Of a DNA stretch of 28,187 bases, positions 26,525 through 28,187 are shown piece by piece (the stretch's first letter is position 1; each line of letters opens with the position of its first letter). This DNA is from Hyphomicrobium_A sp039933175 (GTDB taxonomy: Bacteria > Pseudomonadota > Alphaproteobacteria > Rhizobiales > Hyphomicrobiaceae), in the NCBI GenBank assembly GCA_039933175.1, contig JBDTOR010000012.1, positions 1-28,187 of the forward strand, written 5' to 3'. The position numbers were made by a program, and so were the translations under genes. The notes beneath the pieces are model-generated. The model ran no database searches, had not been told where the DNA came from, and worked only from the letters and a program-made list of their open reading frames with translations.

Positions 26525-27274
26525 GTGCAGCGCCCGCAGATACGTTATGCTCGCCCCGTGATACTGCGCCCGCGAAAATACAAAGAACTCGAGAAAGCAC
26601 TGGGTCATCGCTTCAAGAACCAGAAGCTGATCGAGATGGCGCTGACGCACGCCAGCATGCGCGGTGGCAAGGTGCAGCACAGCGACAACGAGCGGCTGGA
26701 GTTCATCGGCGACCGCGTCTTGGGCCTCGTAATCGCCGAGGCGCTGAGCGAGCGATTTCCTTCCGCCAGCGAAGGCGAGCTGGCGCGCCGTTATAATCGC
26801 CTGGTGCGCGGCGAAGCCTGCGCCCGAGTCGCCCGCTCCGTGGGGCTGGGACAGCATCTCATCCTGTCGGAAAGCGAGGCTGGAAGCGGCGGCCGCGCCA
26901 AGGGCACCATCCTGGCCGACGCAATGGAGGCGATCCTGGGCGCCATCTTCCTCGACGCCGGCTTCGAGCCCTCCCGTGCGGCGGTGCGCCGCCTGTGGGC
27001 CAGCCAGGACGACCAGCACACGACTAGCGCCGCCGGACCCGACGCCAAGTCGGCCCTGCAGGAATGGGCGCAAGGAAAAGGTTTAGCATTGCCCGAGTAC
27101 GTTGAGGTGAGCCGCAAGGGCCCCGACCATGCGCCACGCTTCACCTCGGAGGTGCGCATCGACGGCTGCGCTCCGGCGCGCGGCGAGGGGGCATCGAAGC
27201 GGGCAGCCGAGCAGTCCGCCGCCCGGGCGCTGCTGGAGCGTGAGGGCGTCGCCGGAGCCGAATTGCATGAGTGA
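26525..27274 (+). CDS. rnc: Ribonuclease III
   Basis: RNase III cleaves double-stranded RNA, processing rRNA precursors and structured mRNAs. The product has the signature NERLEFIGDRVLGLVIAE, the second acidic cluster ADAMEAILGAIFLD, and a C-terminal double-stranded-RNA-binding domain (about residues 170-245, DAKSALQEWAQGKGLALPEYV to GEGASKRAAEQSAARALL). The frame opens at GTG 26525 (249 residues). A GTG at 26558, giving MILRPRKYKELEKALGH, fits the family start as well and would remove 11 residues; ribosome sites decide neither. Its end overlaps era by eight bases. Confidence 0.95.
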   Translation: MQRPQIRYARPVILRPRKYKELEKALGHRFKNQKLIEMALTHASMRGGKVQHSDNERLEFIGDRVLGLVIAEALSERFPSASEGELARRYNRLVRGEACARVARSVGLGQHLILSESEAGSGGRAKGTILADAMEAILGAIFLDAGFEPSRAAVRRLWASQDDQHTTSAAGPDAKSALQEWAQGKGLALPEYVEVSRKGPDHAPRFTSEVRIDGCAPARGEGASKRAAEQSAARALLEREGVAGAELHE

Positions 27275-28187
27275 GCGCGGACAAGATAACAGCACGCCTC
27301 CGATGGAGGATCAGCGCTGCGGTTTCATCGCCGTCATCGGCGCACCCAACGCCGGCAAGTCGACCCTGGTCAACGCGCTGGTCGGCGCCAAGGTTTCGAT
27401 CGTCTCGCACAAGGTGCAGACGACGCGCGTGCCGGTGCGCGGCATCGCCAACGAGGGGGTCAGCCAGCTCATCTTCGTCGACACGCCCGGCGTCTTCGCA
27501 CCCAAGAAGCGCCTCGACACGGCGATGGTCGAAGCCGCCTGGGGCGGCGCGCGCGATGCCGACATGGTCGTGCTCGTCGTCGACGCTGCCAAGGGCCTCG
27601 ACGATGAGGTGGCGGGCGTCGTCGCCAAGCTCAAGGACGTGAAGCTGCCGCGCCTGCTGGCGCTCAACAAGATCGACCGCTTGAGCGGCCGCGAGAAGTT
27701 GCTGGAACTGGCCGCCGACATCAATCAGCAGCTGACCTTCGACGGCGTCTATATGATCTCTGCCACCGACGGCGACGGCGTCGAAGACCTCAAGCGCAAT
27801 CTCGCGGCCCGCGTGCCGCCGGGCCCCTGGCACTATCCCGCCGAAGACCTCACCGACGCGCCGCTGCGCCTGCTGGCGGCCGAGATCACGCGCGAGAAGA
27901 TCTTCCACCGCCTGCACGACGAACTGCCGTACCACTCGACCGTCGAGACGACGGACTGGACCGAGCGCCGCGACGGCTCGGTGCGCATCGAGCAGACAAT
28001 CTTCGTTGCCCGCGACGGCCAGAAGGCGATCATGCTCGGCAAGGGCGGCCAGACCATCAAGCAGGTGTCGATGGACAGCCGCCGCGAGCTGATCCAGATC
28101 CTCGAGCGCCCGGTGCACCTGTTCCTGTTCGTCAAGGTGCGGCCCGACTGGCAGAACGACCCCGAGCGCTACCGCGAGATGGGCCTC
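27267..28187 (+). CDS. era: GTPase Era, 3' end missing
   Basis: Era is an essential GTPase that binds 16S rRNA near its 3' end in small-subunit maturation. The visible 307 codons have G1 GAPNAGKS (25-32), G3 DTPG (72-75), G4 NKID (134-137) and G5 SA. A C-terminal KH domain has IMLGKGGQTIKQVSMDSRREL. The frame stays open to the window edge at DPERYREMGL, where relatives have only a few residues left, so nearly the whole protein is present. The start overlaps the rnc end by eight bases, indicating coupling. Confidence 0.96.
   Translation, partial: MSERGQDNSTPPMEDQRCGFIAVIGAPNAGKSTLVNALVGAKVSIVSHKVQTTRVPVRGIANEGVSQLIFVDTPGVFAPKKRLDTAMVEAAWGGARDADMVVLVVDAAKGLDDEVAGVVAKLKDVKLPRLLALNKIDRLSGREKLLELAADINQQLTFDGVYMISATDGDGVEDLKRNLAARVPPGPWHYPAEDLTDAPLRLLAAEITREKIFHRLHDELPYHSTVETTDWTERRDGSVRIEQTIFVARDGQKAIMLGKGGQTIKQVSMDSRRELIQILERPVHLFLFVKVRPDWQNDPERYREMGL

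Overview
The window is a GC-rich chromosomal segment that looks like an alphaproteobacterium of the Hyphomicrobiales (Rhizobiales). The main reason is gene order: slt-dapA-smpB, a uracil-DNA glycosylase, a NYN/LabA gene, rpoZ, a long Rel/SpoT homologue, then pdxJ-acpS-lepB-rnc-era. This is close to the housekeeping layout known from that order. The long omega subunit, the bifunctional-type Rel protein and the BT-domain propionyl-CoA carboxylase fit the same placement. No insertion sequence, phage gene, CRISPR array or rRNA is visible. Both window ends cut genes: pccB at the left lacks its 5' part, and era at the right lacks only its last few codons.

Bases 1-7,271 hold propionyl-CoA carboxylase. 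The beta subunit (pccB) and the biotin-carrying alpha subunit (pccA) lie on the same strand but are separated by four unrelated genes. These are an exported ClpP/crotonase-fold protein, an exported YARHG-type protein, a small exported charged protein closed by a strong terminator, and a protein built of internal repeats. pccA is followed, with a one-base overlap, by a RidA-family protein, and then by an acylphosphatase.

Bases 7,278-9,828 hold a LysR regulator with a palindrome-rich upstream region, a 25-residue lysine/alanine-rich mini-ORF too short for usual gene calls, a small exported protein, lipB (octanoyltransferase) and a tRNA-Leu(GAG) with a recognisable promoter.

Bases 9,867-16,098 run mostly on the minus strand: a sodium:solute symporter with a DUF1622 membrane protein upstream, then an alpha/beta hydrolase downstream of a soluble-lytic-transglycosylase-like protein. 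A YdcF/ElyC-type envelope protein lies between these pairs on the plus strand.

Bases 16,152-28,187 are the housekeeping cluster. dapA is followed by smpB, which is translationally coupled to two tandem peroxiredoxin-like genes. The first keeps both catalytic cysteines; the second is a clear paralogue containing no cysteine at all. A DUF3775 protein, a family-5-like uracil-DNA glycosylase and a NYN-domain protein follow on the minus strand. rpoZ and the (p)ppGpp synthetase/hydrolase are then read rightwards, followed by DUF2062, pdxJ, acpS, lepB, rnc and era.

Most of the window is ordinary core genome. The parts most worth a second look are the catalytic/cysteine-less peroxiredoxin pair, the lysine-rich mini-ORF with its hairpin, the repeat protein between the pcc genes, and the exported ClpP-like/YARHG pair. 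I did not find strong evidence for an entirely new multi-gene system.
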